Positions 62,366 to 64,000 of a stretch of DNA of 64,000 nucleotides are shown here, piece by piece. The notes beneath the pieces are model-generated. The model was not told where the DNA came from and searched no databases. It saw only the letters and a program-made list of their open reading frames with translations. The DNA is from Rhizobium terricola (GTDB lineage Bacteria; Pseudomonadota; Alphaproteobacteria; Rhizobiales; Rhizobiaceae): assembly GCF_012927355.1 (NCBI RefSeq), contig NZ_JABBGK010000005.1, forward strand, positions 62,001 through 126,000, in the 5' to 3' direction. The translations under genes were made by a program, and so were the position numbers. The first letter of the stretch is position 1. Each line of letters begins with the position of its first letter.

Positions 62366-63505
62366 TCACTGCGCCTGATAGGTGACGCCGTTCGGTCCCT
62401 TGCCGACAGCATATGTCTTGACCACGGACTGGCTGCCGACGTCGATCTGGGAAACGGTCCCGGCCACGATGTTGGTGACGAAGACAAAGGCTCCGTCGGC
62501 AACGACCGTCACGCCGTGAGCGCCCTTGTCCGTCTGGATGGTCTTCACGACATTCCCGCCTACGACATCGATAACCGAGACCGTCTCATCCGGCTCCGTT
62601 TCGGTTCCCTGGTTCGCGACGTAAACCAGCCGGCCATCAGGCGTGGCGTAAACCTGGATGGGCGAACGGCCGACATTGATGCGTGCGATCACCTCGCGCG
62701 ACTGCGTGTCGATAACGGCGACCTTGTTTTCATCGCGCAGCGAGACATAGACCCGCTTTCCGTCAGGTGTGAAGCCGACCTGGACGGGCGCAACGCCTAC
62801 CTTGATCCTGGCAACTTCCGAAAGCGCCGTTGTGTCGATAACCGAAACAGTACCGTCCTGGACATTCGCGACATAGATGGCGCTTCCATCCGGGCTCATC
62901 CGCAGGCCGTGGGGGTAGTCGCCGGTGCCGACCGTGGCGACGACCTCGCCCTTGGCAAGATCAACGACCGACAAGCTGTCGTCTTCGGAATTCGAGACGT
63001 AGGCGCGATTGCCTTGCGCGTCTGCGATCACATGCGCAGGATGCCCACCCACGGGGATCGACGCCTTCACGCCGGAGGAAATATCGGCCGCGTCGAGGAC
63101 GATCAATTGGCCTGCGACAGCGGCATCACCATGTCCGTCGCCGCCATGGCCAGCCCCATTGGACGCATGAGCGTCTTCAGCTTTGCCGGCGACCGGCAGG
63201 CCCACCGCCAGCACCAAATCTTTTCCCGATACGAACTGCACGTTGTGGGGCGTGATCGGGACCGGAACGATGTCGATCTTTTCCGTGGTAAGGTCGATGC
63301 GGCTAACGGTGTTGCCAAATTCATCGGCCGTATAGACGAAGCCGGTTGCAGCAGGCTCCGCTCGGACGGTGGCGGCGAACGGAATAGCAAGCACCAGGGC
63401 CGATGCCGTCGCGAAGGCCAGCATGGCCGCACGTCTGCGAATCGCGGTTGCTGTCAGGACTGCCGCGGTGATGGAAATCGAACGGGTCGAGTGGGTCTTT
63501 AACAT
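62366..63505 (-). CDS. YncE-family beta-propeller protein
   Basis: 379 residues with an export signal (LAFATASALVLAIPFAATVRA). Seven-bladed YVTN-type repeats are clear (GNRAYVSNSEDDSLSVVDL, GSAIYVANVQDGTVSVIDT, KRVYVSLRDENKVAVIDTQ, RLVYVANQGTE). A His-rich insert (GAGHGGDGHGDA) may bind metal. YncE-like proteins bind DNA or substrates in the periplasm; role here unknown. Confidence 0.88.
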   Translation of the reverse strand: MLKTHSTRSISITAAVLTATAIRRRAAMLAFATASALVLAIPFAATVRAEPAATGFVYTADEFGNTVSRIDLTTEKIDIVPVPITPHNVQFVSGKDLVLAVGLPVAGKAEDAHASNGAGHGGDGHGDAAVAGQLIVLDAADISSGVKASIPVGGHPAHVIADAQGNRAYVSNSEDDSLSVVDLAKGEVVATVGTGDYPHGLRMSPDGSAIYVANVQDGTVSVIDTTALSEVARIKVGVAPVQVGFTPDGKRVYVSLRDENKVAVIDTQSREVIARINVGRSPIQVYATPDGRLVYVANQGTETEPDETVSVIDVVGGNVVKTIQTDKGAHGVTVVADGAFVFVTNIVAGTVSQIDVGSQSVVKTYAVGKGPNGVTYQAQ

Positions 63506-64000
63506 GGTATTCAGCTCCTCGGCTCGCAGCCTTGCGGGCTGCTCGAGCACATCTTGAGGTGAGTTTGAAAAGTGGCCCGGCGTGCGGATACCGAAGACTT
63601 CCTCGCGTGCCGCTGCCTACCGATTTCGGCAAGGTCCGTGCATGGCCCTTTCTGGCTCGCCGGCAGCCGACGATTGGAGGCTATGTCACGTCGGCGTCAC
63701 GCAGAACGGCTCGTCTCCTCGGCCGTATCGTTGGGCGGCCTGGGACGCGCACGGTCGGAAGACTAAGGCATTGTGCCAGTCCTCGGGTCGGCTGGAGCAC
63801 ACGGACAGAACAGGCCGAAGGTGCTCAGATGACCAAGATGGATCGCGGAGGTCGCTTCTGACGACGCAACTCCGCGGATGAGGGCACGGGCGATGCAGCC
63901 GGCGAGACTGTCTCGCCGTTCAACGTGCGCCAGCTCCAGGCCGTGTTCAGCGGAGCGCAGAGGAAGCACCCGAGGCTCGACAGGCAGTGACCGCTGTCGC
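63506..64000. other. Right-end gap
   Basis: No gene I can support in the last 495 bp. Short frames on both strands lack domains. It includes the propeller gene promoter region and may hold the cut end of a gene beyond the window. Confidence 0.4.

Noticed and set aside
1..64000. CRISPR arrays, rRNA and tRNA genes
   Set aside because: No regularly spaced direct repeats and no rRNA or complete tRNA sequence were found by reading.

Overview
The window reads as accessory DNA, either plasmid or genomic island, from a Rhizobiales-type alphaproteobacterium such as Rhizobium, Agrobacterium, Ensifer or Ochrobactrum relatives. The grounds are the GC-rich codon use, RbsABC-type sugar transporters, an alphaproteobacterial LexA box (GTTC-N7-GTTC) before umuDC, a BTLCP cysteine peptidase, and the CcmE/CcmF, FixH and PCuAC protein types. 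No rRNA, tRNA, CRISPR array or integrase was recognised. Genus and replicon type are inferences.

Region 1 (1-8491) is a catabolic or salvage locus. A ribose-type ABC transporter (ATPase, permease, binding protein cut by the window edge) diverges from a tightly coupled operon: mtnK, mtnA, a split transketolase, and a RubisCO-like protein. An 11-bp-arm palindrome lies between the two units. The likely substrate is 5-methylthioribose or a related 5-modified ribose.

Region 2 (about 8850-27630) is a defence and SOS island scarred by insertion sequences. It holds HEPN/Abi-type proteins, a gene split by a complete IS3-family element with 3-bp target duplications, and a two-gene unit of a tandem class III nucleotide cyclase plus a Cap2-like E2-E1 protein. 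It also has a 5'-truncated YfbU gene with a partner, umuD-umuC under a LexA box, an SRAP-Abi_C-secreted protein-I78 inhibitor operon, and a CBASS pair. In the CBASS pair the SMODS nucleotidyltransferase is intact, but the overlapping SLATT two-TM effector is cut after codon 14 by an IS481-family element with a 6-bp duplication.

Region 3 (28080-30133) is an isolated ccmF preceded by the last 23 codons of ccmE, a relic of a cytochrome c maturation cluster.

Region 4 (30219-49667) is a heavy-metal and envelope-maintenance region. It carries an ACR3-like transporter, DedA, two L,D-transpeptidase-fold proteins, SCO, DsbB/DsbA, a frameshifted CDF transporter, an FMO-like flavoprotein, LspA, Nramp, a DUF882 peptidase, a PCuAC chaperone and a ZntA-type P-ATPase. 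Five promoters share the MerR-family architecture: a -35 box, an exact 19-bp spacer carrying a CTCTAG/CTAGAG-like dyad, and a -10 box. They stand before SCO, dsbB, the YafK-like gene, lspA and zntA. One PbrR/CadR-like MerR protein (42176-42592) is the obvious candidate regulator, so this looks like one metal-induced regulon.

Region 5 (49869-64000) is copper resistance: DUF411, CusA, CusB and FixH-like proteins; a ParE-type toxin-antitoxin pair; a multicopper oxidase lacking its export signal; a cupredoxin; CusF; two c-type cytochromes; a Tat-exported multicopper oxidase; and a beta-propeller protein. No CusC-type outer-membrane channel is present.
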